A DNA stretch of 64,000 nucleotides from Cyclina sinensis. Its lineage: Eukaryota > Mollusca > Bivalvia > Venerida > Veneridae. The stretch's first letter is position 1; the number at the start of each line of letters is the position of its first letter. The position numbers and the translations under genes are program-made. Below the pieces are notes generated by a model. The model made no database searches and was not told the origin of the DNA. It worked only from the letters and a program-made list of their open reading frames with translations. Below are positions 34,261 to 46,511 of this stretch, piece after piece. The stretch covers positions 33,271,913 to 33,335,912 of the forward strand of contig JAAONU010000019.1 of the NCBI GenBank assembly GCA_012932295.1, given 5' to 3'.

Positions 34261-37236
34261 AGCTCACCTGAGCATGCTCATGTGAGCTTTTAGGATCCTT
34301 GATTGTCCGGCGTCCGTCCGTCCGTCTGTCATCCACAATTCATTCAAACGACATCTCCTCTGAAACCACTGGGCAAAATTTAATGAAACTTGCCTAGAAT
34401 GTTCCTTGCATACATTGTTGTAAAGCTCTACCAAGTTTTTTCAAATGGTTCTGGTTCATTGCATTTCTGGGTCACAGGAGCTAAAAACAGATTTTAAAAG
34501 TTGGATCTTTAAAAATCTTCTTGTCAGAAACCACAAGGCCTGAAGCTTTGATATTTGGTATAAAGCATCATCTAGTGGACCTCTACCAAGTTTGTTCAAA
34601 TTATGATCCTGGGGTCAACAATGGTTCCCACCCCAGGGGTAACTTTTTTTACATAGAGTTATATAGGAAAAACTTTAAAAATCTTCTTGGCAGAAACCGT
34701 AAGGCATAGAGCTAAGATATTTAGTGTGCAGCATTGTCTAGTGGACCTCTACCAAGTTTGTTCAAATCATGGCCTTTGGGTCAAAAATGGCCCCGCCCAA
34801 GGGGTAACTTGTTTTACATAGAGTTATATAGAAAAAACTTTAAAAATCTTCTTGTCAGAAACTGTAAGGCATAGAGCTTAGATATTTGGTATGTAGCATT
34901 GTCTAGTGGACCTCTACCTAGTTTGTTCAAATTATACCTCTAGGGTCAAATTTGGCCCCACCCTGGGGTCATTGGTTTCACATAGGCTTATATAGTGAAA
35001 ACTTTGAAAGAAGGAGAAGTAACATTTTCAGTTCAAATAATCTGGAAATTTGTAAGACAGGTTGTTTCTATGATTTCTAGCTCAAGTTCAAATATGGGTC
35101 ATCAGGGCTCAAAAACTAGGTCACAGAGCCCAAAAATAGAAAAACCTTGTTAACACTCTAGAGGTTACATTTTCAGTCAAAATATCCCAGAAATTTGTCA
35201 GAAAGGTTGTTTTGATGATTTTTAGCTCAGGTTCGAATAAAGGTCATCTGGGGTCAAAAACTAGGTCACAGACCCCAGATATGGATAAACCTTGTTAACA
35301 CGCATTGAGGTAACATTTTCAGTTCAAATAACCTTGAAATTAGTCAGAAAGATTGTTTTAATGATTTCTAGCTCAGTTTTGAATATGGGTTATCTGGGGT
35401 CAAAAACTAGGACACAGGGCCAAAAAGTAGAAAAAACCTTGTTAATGCTCTAGAGGTTACATTTTCAGTCCAAATATCCTTGAAATTTGTCAGAAAGGTT
35501 GTTTCAATGATTTCTAGCCCAGATTAGGATATGGGTCATCTGGGATCAAAAAGTAGGTAACCACAAGGCCTAGAGTTATGATATTTGGTGTGCAGCATTG
35601 TCTAGTAGACCTCTACCAAGTTTGTTCAAATCATGGCCTCTGGGTCAAAAATGGCCCCTCCCCAGTGGTAACTTGTTTTACATAGAGTTATCAAGGAAAA
35701 AATTTAAAAATCTTCTTGTCAGAAACCGTAAGGCATAGAGCTTAGATATTTGGTATGTAGCATTGTCTAGTGGACCTCTACCAAGTTTGTTCAAACTATA
35801 CCCCTGGGGTCAAATTTAGCGCCACCCCGGGGTCATTCGTTTTATATAATCTTATATAATGAAATTGAAAATCTTCTTGTAGAAGGAAAGATAACATTTT
35901 CAGTCCAAATAATCTGGAAATTTGTCAGACAGGTTGTTTCTATGATTTCTAGCTAAAGTTCGAATATAGGTCATCTTGGGTCAAAAACTAGGTCACAGAG
36001 CCCAAAAATAGTAAAACCTCTATACGTTAAATTTTCAGTCAAAATATCTCAGAGGTTTGTCAGAAAGGATGTTTTGATGATTTCTAGCTCAAGTTCGAAT
36101 ATGGGTCATCTGGGGTAAAAAACTAGGCCACATACAAAAATGTAGCCCAAATATGGAGAAACATTTTTAGCACTCTAGAGGTAACATTTTCAGTCCAAAT
36201 AACCTGGAAGTCTGTCAATAAGGTTGATTCAATGATTTCTAGATTAAATTTGAATATGGGTCATCTGGAGTTAAAAACTAGGTCACACAGCCCAAAAATA
36301 GAAAAACCTTGTTAACACTCTAGAAGCTTCTTTTCAGTCCAAATATTCTCAAAATTTGTCAGAAAGGTTGTTTCAATGATTTCTAGCACAGTTTCAAATA
36401 TAAGTCATGTTTTGTCAAAAACTAGGTCACAGAGCCCAAATATAGAAAATCCTTGTTAACACTCTAGAGGTAACATTTTCAGTCCAAATAACCTTGAAAT
36501 ATGTCAGAGAAATTGTTTCATTGATTTCTAGCTCACTTTTGAATATGGGTTATCTTGGGTCAAAAACTAGGTCACAGGGCCAAAAAGTAGAAAAACCTCA
36601 TTAATGCTCTAGAGGTAACATTTTCAGTCCAAATATCCTTGAAATTTGTCAGAAAGGTTGTTTCAATGATATCTAGCTCAGATTTGGATATGGGTCATCT
36701 GGGATCAAAAACTAGGTCACAGAGCCCTTAAATGTAAAAACCATTTTAACACTCCAGAGGTTTCATTTTCAGTCCAAATATCCTGGAAATTTGTCAGACA
36801 GGTTGTTTTGATGATTTCTAGCACAAGTACTAATATATGGGTCATCTTGGGTCAAAAACTAGGTCACAGAGCCCAAATATGGAAAAACGTTGTTAACACT
36901 CTACAGTTAAGATTTAAATTCCAAATAATCTGAAAATTTGTTAGAAAGGTTGCTTCTGTGATTTCTAGCTTAACTTTGAATATGGGTCATCTGGAGTCAA
37001 AAACTAGGTCACAGAGCCCAAATACCGAAAAACCTTGTTAACACTCTATAAGAGGCTACATTTTCTGTCCAAATAACCTGGAAATTTGTCAAAAAGATTG
37101 TTTCAATAATTTCTTCAATAATTTCTAGGTCAAGTTTGAATATGGGTGATCTGCGGTCAATTAACCAGATCCATAGCAACTTTGTTAAAAGCAGTCATAT
37201 TCAGGTGAGCGATACGGGGCCAACATGGCCCTTTTG
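34261..37236 (+). mobile_element. F1 Helentron-like element, mosaic of type A and type B arrays
   Basis: 5' end AGCTCACCTGAGCATGCTCA after five Ts. Type B (about 34520-35000), type A (35010-35560), type B (35560-35880) and type A (35885-37180) alternate. The 3' end is GGTGAGCGAT, GGGGCCAACATGGCCC, TTTTG, then TTG. The alternation implies recombination between arrays. Confidence 0.88.
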
Positions 37237-37753
37237 TTGTTCAGGTCCATTTCTCAGAAACTATCAAAGCTATTTACTTCAAATTAAAAACACTTGTTCA
37301 CTATCAAAATGCGACACCATTTTTCAAAGCAGATTTATTTTTGCAAAGTTATGCCCCTTTTTCAACTTGCATGAAGCTCTACCAAGTTTGCTCAAATTGT
37401 TCTTGTCCATTGCATTTCTAGGTCACTGGAGCTTAGAACAGATTTTAAAAGTTGGATCTTTAAAAATCTTCTTCTCTGAAACCTCAAGGCCTAGAGCTTA
37501 GATATTTGGTGTGAAGCATCATCTAGTGGACCTCTACCAAGTTTGTTCAAATTATGTCCCTGGGGTCAAAACTGACCCACCCTAGGGGTCAGTTGATCTT
37601 ACATAGAGTTATATAGGCAACTCTTCTTGTCAGAAACTGTAAGGCCTAAATTTAAGATATTTGGTGTGCAGCATTGTCTACTGGACCTCTACGAAGTTTG
37701 TTCAAATCATGACCTCTGGGTCAAAAATGGCCCCGCCCCAGGGGTCACTTGTT

Positions 37754-39219
37754 AGCTCACCTGAGCCTTTGGGTCATGGTGAGCTATTGTAACCGGACTT
37801 TGTCCTTCGTCCGTCGTCCATCAACAATTTCATTTAAACGACATCTACTCTGAAACCTCTGGGCCAAATTTGATGAAACTTGCCTGGAATGTTCCATGCA
37901 TGAAACACTACCAAAGGTGTTCAGAGGATTAAATTCCATCAAGATCTCTGGTTGCTATGGCAACTTAAAGGAAAACTTTAAAAATCTTCTTGTCTGAAAC
38001 CACAAGGCCCTGAGCCTTAAGTTTTGGTATGTAGCATTGTCTTTTGAACCTCTAACAAGTTTGTTCAAATTATGCCCCTGGGATCAAATTTGGCCCCATC
38101 CCAGGGTCAACTTATTTAACATAGTAAAACTTTAATAATCTTCTTGTCTGAAACCACAAGGTCCTAAGCCTTAAGATTTGGTATGTAGCATTGTCGTGTG
38201 GACCTCTACCAAGTTTGTTCAAATTATGCCTCTGGGGTCAAATTTGGCCCCTACCCGGGTGTCAATGGATTATACATAGGCTTATATAGTAAAACTTAAA
38301 AAATCTTCTTGTCTGAAACCACAAGGCCCTGAGATCTAAGAGTTGATACCTAGCATTGTCTTGTGGACCTCTACTAAGTTTGTTCAAATTATGCCCCTTG
38401 GGTCAAATTTGGCCCCGCCATGGGGGTCAACTTATTTTACATAAGGAAAACTTTGAAAATCTTCTTGTCTGAAACCACAAAGACCTAAGCCTTAAGATTT
38501 GGTATGTAGCATTGTCTTGTTGACCTCTATTAAGTTTGTTCAAATAATACACCTGGGGTCAAATTTGACCCTGCCCCATGAGTCAATGAATTTTACATAG
38601 GCTTATATAGTGAAACTTTAAAAATCTCTTTGTCTGAAACCACAAGGCTCTGAGCCTTAAGATTTGGTACGTAGCATTGTCATGTGGACCTCTACCAAGT
38701 TTGTTCAAATAATGCCTCTGGGGTCAAATTTGGCCCCTACCCAGGGGTCATTTGATTTTTCATAGGCTTATATAGTAAAACTTTAAAAATCTTCTTGTCT
38801 GAAACCACAAGGCCCTGAGATCTAGTATTTGGTGTGAAACAAGATTTATCAAGCTTTTTCGAATCATTAGATTAGGTTAAAGGTCACCGAGGCTAAAAAT
38901 AGGTTTATATACTGTACCTCATAGAGCCTTCATTTAAAGACCAACATCTTTGATATTTGTTATATAGGATCCTTGCATGGACCTCTACCCATGGGTAGGG
39001 TTTTAGGTCACTGAGTCAAGGTCAAGGTCACCATAGCTTATGATAGAAATTTCTACTTTCTGTCATAGAGCCTTTATTTATTGACTGATATTTTACATAT
39101 TTACATATTTATATTTACATTACTTAAATATTTTCAATTAAAACATGAAATACTGCTTAACTGCAAACCTACAGCCAAAATACTCAGGTGGGCGATCTAG
39201 GGCCATCATGGCCCTCTTG
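37754..39219 (+). mobile_element. F1 Helentron-like element nested in another F1
   Basis: 5' end AGCTCACCTGAGCC, type B body, then the conserved 3' module, GGCGATCTAGGGCCATCATG and TCTTG. The interrupted monomer reads GGGGTCACTTGT on the left and TTTAACATAGAGTTATATAG on the right, as expected for GGGGTCACTTGTTTTACATAG cut in its T-run. Confidence 0.9.
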
Positions 39220-39732
39220 TTTAACATAGAGTTATATAGGAAAAACTTTAAAAACCTTCTTGTCATAAATCACAAGGCCTAGAGTTAAGATATTTGGTGT
39301 GCAGCATTATCTAATGGACCTCTATCAAGTTTGTTCAAATTATGGCCCCTAGGGGTCACATGTTTTACATAGAATTATATAGAAAAATCTTCAAAAATCT
39401 TCTTGTCAGAAACCACAAGGCCTAGAGTTAAGATATTTGGTATGCAGCATTGTCTAGTGGACCTCTTCCAAGTTTGTTTGAAAAATGTCCCTGGGGTCAC
39501 AAGTTTTAAATAGCAGTATAGAAGAAAATCTTTAAAAATCTTTTTGTCTGAAACCACAAGGCCTAGAATTTTAAAATTGGCATAAAGCAAGCTTTATCAG
39601 GCTTTTTCAAATTATTAGATTAGGTTAAAGATCACGGAGGCTAAAAATATATGTATATACTGTACCTCATAGAGCCTTCATTTATAGAACAATATCTTTG
39701 ATATTCAGTATATAGGTTCCTTGCATGGACCT

Positions 39733-40970
39733 TAGTGTTGTATCTAGGCTGAAAAAAGGGCAGGGCACACATGATACTGGGCAGGGTACTAGAGGCTGAG
39801 TGGGGTGGGAGCGCTTTGATAAATTTGCCGATTAAGCAAATGAAAAGGATACCAGTTTTATGTAATTTAGGAAAACATCAAAAATATTGTACATGCTTTT
39901 GAATATTCAGACAAAAAAAACAACAACTTTATGCAAACTAAACAACAAATACATTTTACATTTAAAAAGACTGTATTAATCTAAATGATACTTATAATCT
40001 TGTTATAAAACATATCATAGATTATGTACATGTTACTAGAAAAACTGTGTAAGTATCAAAATTAAGCTATTAAAATTGTTTAAGTAATCTAAAAAAAACA
40101 ACAACTAAACAATGAATCTATTAGAAAAGATGGTTTAATTAACAAAATAAAGCTATTAAACATTTCAAGTTATCTTTAAAAAATAATCGAACTACTCTAT
40201 GAATATTATATATGCTTTAAAATATTCAGACTTGAAAAATAACAACTTTATGCAAACAAGACACTGTTTTCTATGAATACTAAAATACGACGGGGTAGCG
40301 GAAATATATGACAAACGGACTTCATCCGTGATTTTCACTCGATGCTGTATGTTTAATGAACTAAGTATTTGCTGGAATTGATGTACAACGTAAAGTAAAA
40401 TATCGTGAAGCATATTAGAGTGCGTAGGCAGTTTAAAAAAAAAGATGTTTTCACCATCAAAATTTGGCCATATTTTTTTTTCTTGCCGGTGGGGAATTTT
40501 TGCTATTTCTTGGGTAAAAATATATACTCCGACAGGTGGGGAAAGGGGCCGAATATTGCCAAATTTTTCGGCCAAAAAAACTCTGAAGCATTTATTCTGA
40601 ACTTCAAAATCACACCGGCAAAAGGCTGCAACATCAAACAATACTGTATAGTCTTGAATTGGGAACTTAATTTTATTGATCGGTGCTGTTGGCGCGTGGC
40701 ATGACGTCATACATTCACAGTAACACAGTCTCGCCTACGGCAGTGTATAATACACATGCAGTCGATACGAACATTTATTGATCATATGTCAAGAGTTTGA
40801 CTCTGGATAATTGAATAAACAAAAGTACTGGATAGTTGAACAAACAAAAGTACGGTAGGATGAGTTATTACTTCGATATTAGGGCAGCGTGGACGCTGAT
40901 TGGGGAAGCGTGGGAATGATTAAAAAGGGCGGGGCGGTTGCCCCGCTTTTTCCTGCTAGATACAACACTA
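39733..40970. mobile_element. Non-autonomous hAT element, 5-bp target duplication
   Basis: Both TIRs start TAGTGTTGTATCTAG and continue with (A)GGGCAGGGC or GCGGGGC. GACCT flanks it (39728-39732, 40971-40975), and joining restores GCATGGACCTCTACCCAT, a known F1 sequence. The TIR resembles that of the coding element at 25812-29457. A 172-codon minus-strand ORF (40192-40710) shows no transposase motif. Confidence 0.85.
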
Positions 40971-41202
40971 GACCTCTACCCATTGTTAGAGTTTGAGGTC
41001 ACTGGGTCAAGGTCAAGGTCACCATAGCTTATAATAGATATTTCTACTTGCTGTCATAGAGCCTTTATTTATTGACTGGTATTTAACAGATCTGGTTTGT
41101 AGGCACTTACATATTTTCAATTAAAACATGAAATACTGCTTAACAGCAAACCTGCAGTCAAACTAGTCAGGTGAGCAATGCAGGGCCATCATGGCCCTCT
41201 TG

Positions 41203-42850
41203 TTTGTTTATGTCCTTTTCTCCAAAAGTGTCTAAGATATTCTATTCAAACTTGGAATACTTGATCACCAGCAAGACCTGTACAAAGATTGTTGGCGCCC
41301 ATGTAGAAATAAACTATTAACTTACATGGGATGGGTAAGTACATTGTACTTCCCCCCTCCTCGTCCCATTGTCCCACCCCTTTCTTACCCCCCTACCACA
41401 TTTTTGTTTTCTCCTTGTAGGAAAAATACTTTTAAGCTTTGAAATAAACTTTTAACTTACATGGGATGGGTCAGTACTCTGAATTGGGACCCCCCCCCCC
41501 CCACCCACCCCCATTGATTGTCTGGGATTTCAATATAACTTGGCACAGATGTTCACTATTGTGAAGCGGAGTGTAGTGTGCATAATTCAGGTCCCTGCGG
41601 CCAAAGTCAAGGTCACACATAGAGGTCAAAGTTCAGATAAAAATATGAAGATGTGTGTAGGGATCATTTAGTCATCATTTATTGAAGGATTGTAACAGAA
41701 ATGGTCATTATCATGACTGCGGCTGTGACACATGTAATTTGGGTCAATATATGCAAGGTCAAGGTCACTAAAGATGATTAAATATCCAGATTTTGTCTGA
41801 AACATATCTCCTACATGCATGGAAGAATTTTTATACTTTATAGAAATGTTCACTAAAACGAGACGTATTGCTCCACGCATGATCCTAATCTCTAGGTCAA
41901 AGGTCAAGGTCAGACTTAGAGCTAATTGAAAAACACTTGTCCGGAGCAAAACTTCTACATTCTTAGGGGGATTTTAATATAACTTGGCACAAATGTTCAC
42001 CATTGTGAGATGGAGCGTCACGCGCAAAATTCAGGTCCCTTTGGCCAAAGTCAAGGTCACACATAGAGGTCAAAGTTCAGATAAAAATATGAAGATGTTT
42101 ATAGGGACCATTTAGGCTTCATTTATTGATGGATTGTAACACAAATGTTAACTATCATGACTACAGGTTTGAGACAGGTAATATAGGTTAATATTTGCAA
42201 GGTCAGGGTCACAAGAGATGATTAAAATATCCAGATATTGTCCGGAGAATATCTCCTACATGTACATGCATGGAGGAATTTTAATTTTACTTTATAGAAT
42301 TGTTCACAGCCATGAGACATAGTGCCCTGGGCATGAACCAGGTCTCTAGGTCAAAGGTCAAGGTCACACTTAGATCTCTTGTCTCTTGTCTGGAGCAAAA
42401 CTTCTACATGCATTGAGTGATTTTGATATAACTTGGCACAAATGTTCAACATTGTGAGGCTGAGTGTCGCACATAAAATTCAGGTCCCTGCAACCAAGGT
42501 CAAGGTCACACATAGGGTAAAATTTCAGATAAAAATACTAAAATATGTATATGGACCATTTAGGCATCATTTATTGAGGGATTGTAACACAAATGGTCAC
42601 TATCATGACACCAGGTATGACACATGTAATTTAGGTCAATGCAAGGACAAGGTCACTGCAGATGATGAAATATCCATATGTTTTCTGGAGCATATTTTGT
42701 ACGTGCATAAACTGAATTAACTATTACTTCATAGAAATGTCACCATCATTTAACAACACAGTGCCAAGAATAGAAACTTGCTTACCAGCTAACACTTCTC
42801 TACCTTAAGCTTTTGTGACAGGCGTATACAATGTCACCCTTGTTTTTTTT
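41203..42850 (+). repeat. Type G tandem array, monomer about 440 bp, with its own 3' end
   Basis: Two and a half monomers (from about 41530, 41970 and 42430) share TATAACTTGGCACA(A/G)ATGTTC, CAAGGTCACACATAGAGGTC and TATCATGAC. The stretch ends with GTGACA...TGTCAC, CCTTG and a T-run into which F1 (42851) is inserted. Poly-C lies at about 41491-41503. Confidence 0.65.
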
Positions 42851-45382
42851 AGCTCACCTGTCATGTAGTGACAGAGTGAGCTTTTGTGATCGCCTTTTGT
42901 CCATCGTCTGTCTGTCCATCGTCTGTCTGTCCACAATTAGTTTGTTAACACTCAAGTGGTCGCATTTTTTCCTCAATTGCCATGAAACTTAGTCAGCATG
43001 TTTGTTCCAACAATTACTCAGACGAGTTCTAACATAGGTTATATTGGATGAAAAACTAGGTCTCAAGGCCCAAAAATAGTAAAATCTTGTTAACACTCTA
43101 GAGGCTACATTTTCAGTCCAAATATCCTAGAAATTTGTCAGAAAGGTTGCTTCAATGATTTCTAGCTCAAGTTAGAATATGGGTCATCTGGGGTCAAAAA
43201 CTAGGTCATTGAGCCCAAATATGGAAAAACCTTGGTAACAATCTAGAGGTTACATTTTCAGTCCAGATTACCTGCAAACTTGTCACAAAGGCTGTTTCAT
43301 TGATTTCTAGGTGAAGTATGAATATTGGTCATCTAGGATCAAAAACTAGGTCACAACGCCCAAATATGGAAAACCTTGTTAACACTGTAGTGGCTACATT
43401 TTCAATCTAAACATCCTGGAAATTTGTCAGAAAGGTTGTTTTATTGATCTTTAGCTCAAGTTAAATATGGGTCATCTACATGTAGGGTCAAAAACCAGGT
43501 CACAAAGCCCAAATCTGTAAAAATGTTAACACTCTAGAGGCTACTTTTTCAGTCCAAACATCATGGAAATTTGTCAGAAAGGTTGTTTCAATGATTTCTA
43601 GCTTAAGTTTGAATATGGGTCATCTGGAGACAAAAACTATGTCACAGAGCCCAAATATGGAAAAACCTTGTTAACACTCTAGAGGCTACTTTTTCAGTCC
43701 AAACATCCTGGAAATTTGTCAGAAAAGTTGCTATGATGATTTCTTGCTCAAGTTTGAATATAGGTCATCTGGGGTCAAAATCTAAGTCACAGAACCCAAA
43801 TATGGATAAACCTTGTAAACACTCTAGAGGCTATTCCAAATGACTTCGAAATTTGTCAGAAAGGTTGCTTCAATGATTTCTAGCTCAAGTTCGAATATAG
43901 GTCATCTGGGGTCAAAAACTAGGTCACAGAGCCCAAAAATAGAAAAAAAACTTATTAACACTCTAGAGGCTACTTTTCAGTCCAAATATTCTGGAAATTT
44001 GTCAGAAAGGTTGTTTCAATGATTTCTAGCTCAAGTTCGAATATGGATCATCTTTGGTCAAAAACTAGGTCACATTGCCCAAATATAGGAAAAACCTTGT
44101 GAACACTCTAGAATTAACATTTTCAGTCCAAATATCTGGAAATTTGTCGGAAAGATTGTTTCAATGATTTCTAGCTCAGATTTTGATATGGGTCATCTGG
44201 AATCAAAAACTAGGTCACAGAGCCCTAAAATGTAAAAACCATTTTAACACTCAAGAGGTTTCATTTTCAGTCCAAATATCCTGCAAATTTGTCAGAGAGG
44301 TTGTTTGGATAATTTCTAGCTCAAGTTCAAATATGTACAGTACGTGCCAGGAGGAACTCTTGTTTTCATGGACTACCCATCCCTTAAAACGTGACCAAAT
44401 CCGCCGCATTTCGAGGATCACCACTGCGGACATGGTCACCAAATATCTCGGCAGAGGTCCGCTAAATGGTTTCGCGAACTTTTTCACAGGTTAGAATTGA
44501 CGTATGGAGGCTCACAAAGTTCCTGATTACATGCATTTCGGCAAATTTTACGCTTTAAAATATCATTTAAATGTATAAAACTCTCATTCTGATGCATTTT
44601 CTACAAATGCTCATATTTGTTAACGGAAGGATGACAATTCAAAACCGAAAGTAATTGCTTCTCGGAACAGCTGACCCTATTTTCTAAAACTATATCGACT
44701 GGTTTTCGATTAACACGTGTTAAAACTGCTTTCCTATATTTAAAGAAAACATACAACATGTAAACCCTACTGCGACATCTGTATTGTCTATGCGCTTGAC
44801 AAAATTATTGATCGATTTTGCTATATGAGTGTTTTCAACGACGGAAGTACACATAAACCTACACAGCAAGTGTATTAGAAATTTGGTTTTAATTTTACCA
44901 AATGTCACATAATTGGCAGAAGTAAAATGCACAGTTTTATTACGGTCATTTCATTAAATGTTCAGCTTATCCAGGTGAGTTATGACTCTAAATATTTTCG
45001 TGCTGGTCGTCAAATATCGCCGAGATATTTCGCGATGTCGAGACATCGAGGAAATCTGTTTTTTTCCTCGATGTCGCGGCAGATATTTTTTTTCCGTGTC
45101 CGCGAAATAAAGCGGAAAATGTGAGTTCCTCCTGATGCGTACTGTATCATCTAGGTTCAAAAACTAGGTCACAGAGCCAAAATATGGAAAAAAACTTGTT
45201 AACACTCTAGAGGTAACATTTTCAGTCCAAATAACCTGGAAATTTGTCAGGAAGATTGTTTTAATAGTTTCTAGGTCAGGTTCAAATATGGGTCATCTAC
45301 GGTCAATTAACCAGGTCCATAGCAACTTTGTTAAAAGCAGTCATACTCAGGTGAGCAATACAGGGTCATCATGGCCCTCTTG
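42851..45382 (+). mobile_element. F1 Helentron-like element, type A body, interrupted
   Basis: 5' end AGCTCACCTGTCATGTAGTGACAG, type A monomers at about 43050-44335 and 45147-45300, then TCCATAGCAACTTTGTTAAA, CTCAGGTGAGCAAT, a GGGTCATCATGGCCC hairpin and TCTTG, then TTA. Confidence 0.87.
44336..45146. mobile_element. 811-bp inverted-repeat DNA element of unknown superfamily
   Basis: The ends TACAGTACGTGCCAGGAGGA and (inverted) TACAGTACGCATCAGGAGGA run on into ACTC. The outer TA pairs could be the target duplication. An internal perfect 13-bp stem (GACATCGAGGAAA at 45042-45054 with its complement at 45063-45075) is present. The host type A monomer continues on both sides. Confidence 0.75.
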
Positions 45383-45475
45383 TTACATGATTCCTTTTGC
45401 CTCAAAAGTAATTCCCATCCCCATCAAGGACATCAGTGGAGGTATTAATCGCATTCAGCGATAGCTCTAGTGTTT

Positions 45476-46511
45476 AGCTCACTTGAGCAGATGCTCAAAG
45501 TGAGCTATTGTGATCACCCTGTGTCCAGCGTCCGTCATCTGTTGTCAACATTTTAATTCAAATGACATCTCTTCTTAAGTCACAAGGCTATTTTCACCCA
45601 AACTGTATAGAAATGTTCTTTATAATACCCTTTTCAAAAATTGCTCAAACCATTCTGCTCCATTGCACATAAGGGCTGCAAAAGCAAAAAATATGAAAAT
45701 ATTCAAACATCTCCTCCTAAATGGCTACCTGATTTTCCACCAAATTTCACAGAAATGTTCCTTACATAGCCCTCTATTAAAATTGCTAAAACGGTTCTAC
45801 TCCAATGAACAAAATGACTGCCAGAGCTATTGATAGATTTTCATCAATATTGGGCTTCATATGACATCTCCAAAAACACTCAGCCATTTAAAACCAAATT
45901 TAACAGAAATTTTCTTTGTATTACCCTTTTCTAAAAATTGCTCAAACCATTCTGCTCCATTGCACATATGGGCTGCAAAAGCTAAAAATAGAAAAAAATT
46001 CAAATAACATCTCCTTCTAAATGGATAGGTGATTTTCCACTAAATTGCACAGAAATGTTCTTACATAGCCCTCTATTAAAATTGCTAAAATGGTTCCGCT
46101 TCATTGATCAAAATGGCTGCCAGAGCTAAAAATAGATTTTCGTCAATATTTTGCTTCAAATGACATCTCCTCCAAAACCACTTGGCCATTAGGTAATTTC
46201 CCATCAAATTTCACGGAAATGTTCCTTACATACCGCTGCTTTTAAATTGCTTAAACAGTTCTGCTCCATTGAACAAAATGGCCACCAGAGCTAAAAATAG
46301 GTTTTCTTCAATATATGGTTTCATATGACATCTCCTCACAAGCTGCTATCATGAAATTGCCTCTGCCCCATGGATTTTTTTTTTGTATAAAATATGAGAT
46401 CTTTGAATATCTTCAGTTAGAAAATGTTATGTTGCATCTGATGTTTGCTTAACAGTAGACCCTCAGGCAAAGTACTCAGGTGAGCGATCCAGGGTCATCA
46501 TGGCCCTTTTG
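45476..46511 (+). mobile_element. F1 element with a third body type
   Basis: 5' end AGCTCACTTGAGCAGATGCTCAA. The monomers are about 150-170 bp with TTGCTCAAACCATTCTGCTC, GCCACCAGAGCTAAAAATAG and CATATGACATCTCC. 3' end: ACTCAGGTGAGCGATCCAGG, GGTCATCATGGCCC, TTTTG, then TTC. Confidence 0.85.

Larger units (their letters stand above)
37367..41202 (+). mobile_element. F1 element lacking its 5' end, host to two further insertions
   Basis: Starts abruptly with CTTGCATGAAGCTCTACC after a T-run. Type B monomers follow to 37753, then resume at 39220. A normal 3' end finishes at 41202 (GTGAGCAATGCAGGGCCATC, then TCTTG). Inserted within it are F1 at 37754-39219 and a hAT-type MITE at 39733-40970. Confidence 0.75.
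34178..45470 (+). mobile_element. F3 Helentron-like element, possible outer shell of a deep nest
   Basis: The 5' end ATACCCCAACAAATG...GGGGGGTAT at 34178 follows seven Ts. A 3' end of the same family (GGAGGTAT, hairpin ATCGC/GCGAT, AGCTCTAG) ends at 45470. F3-like body is seen at 34178-34260, 37237-37366 and possibly 41203-42850. The rest is inserted F1, hAT and other DNA. The sequence at 34260/37237 rejoins as TCCATTTTTGTTCAGGTCC. That the two ends belong to one original insertion is an inference. Confidence 0.45.
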
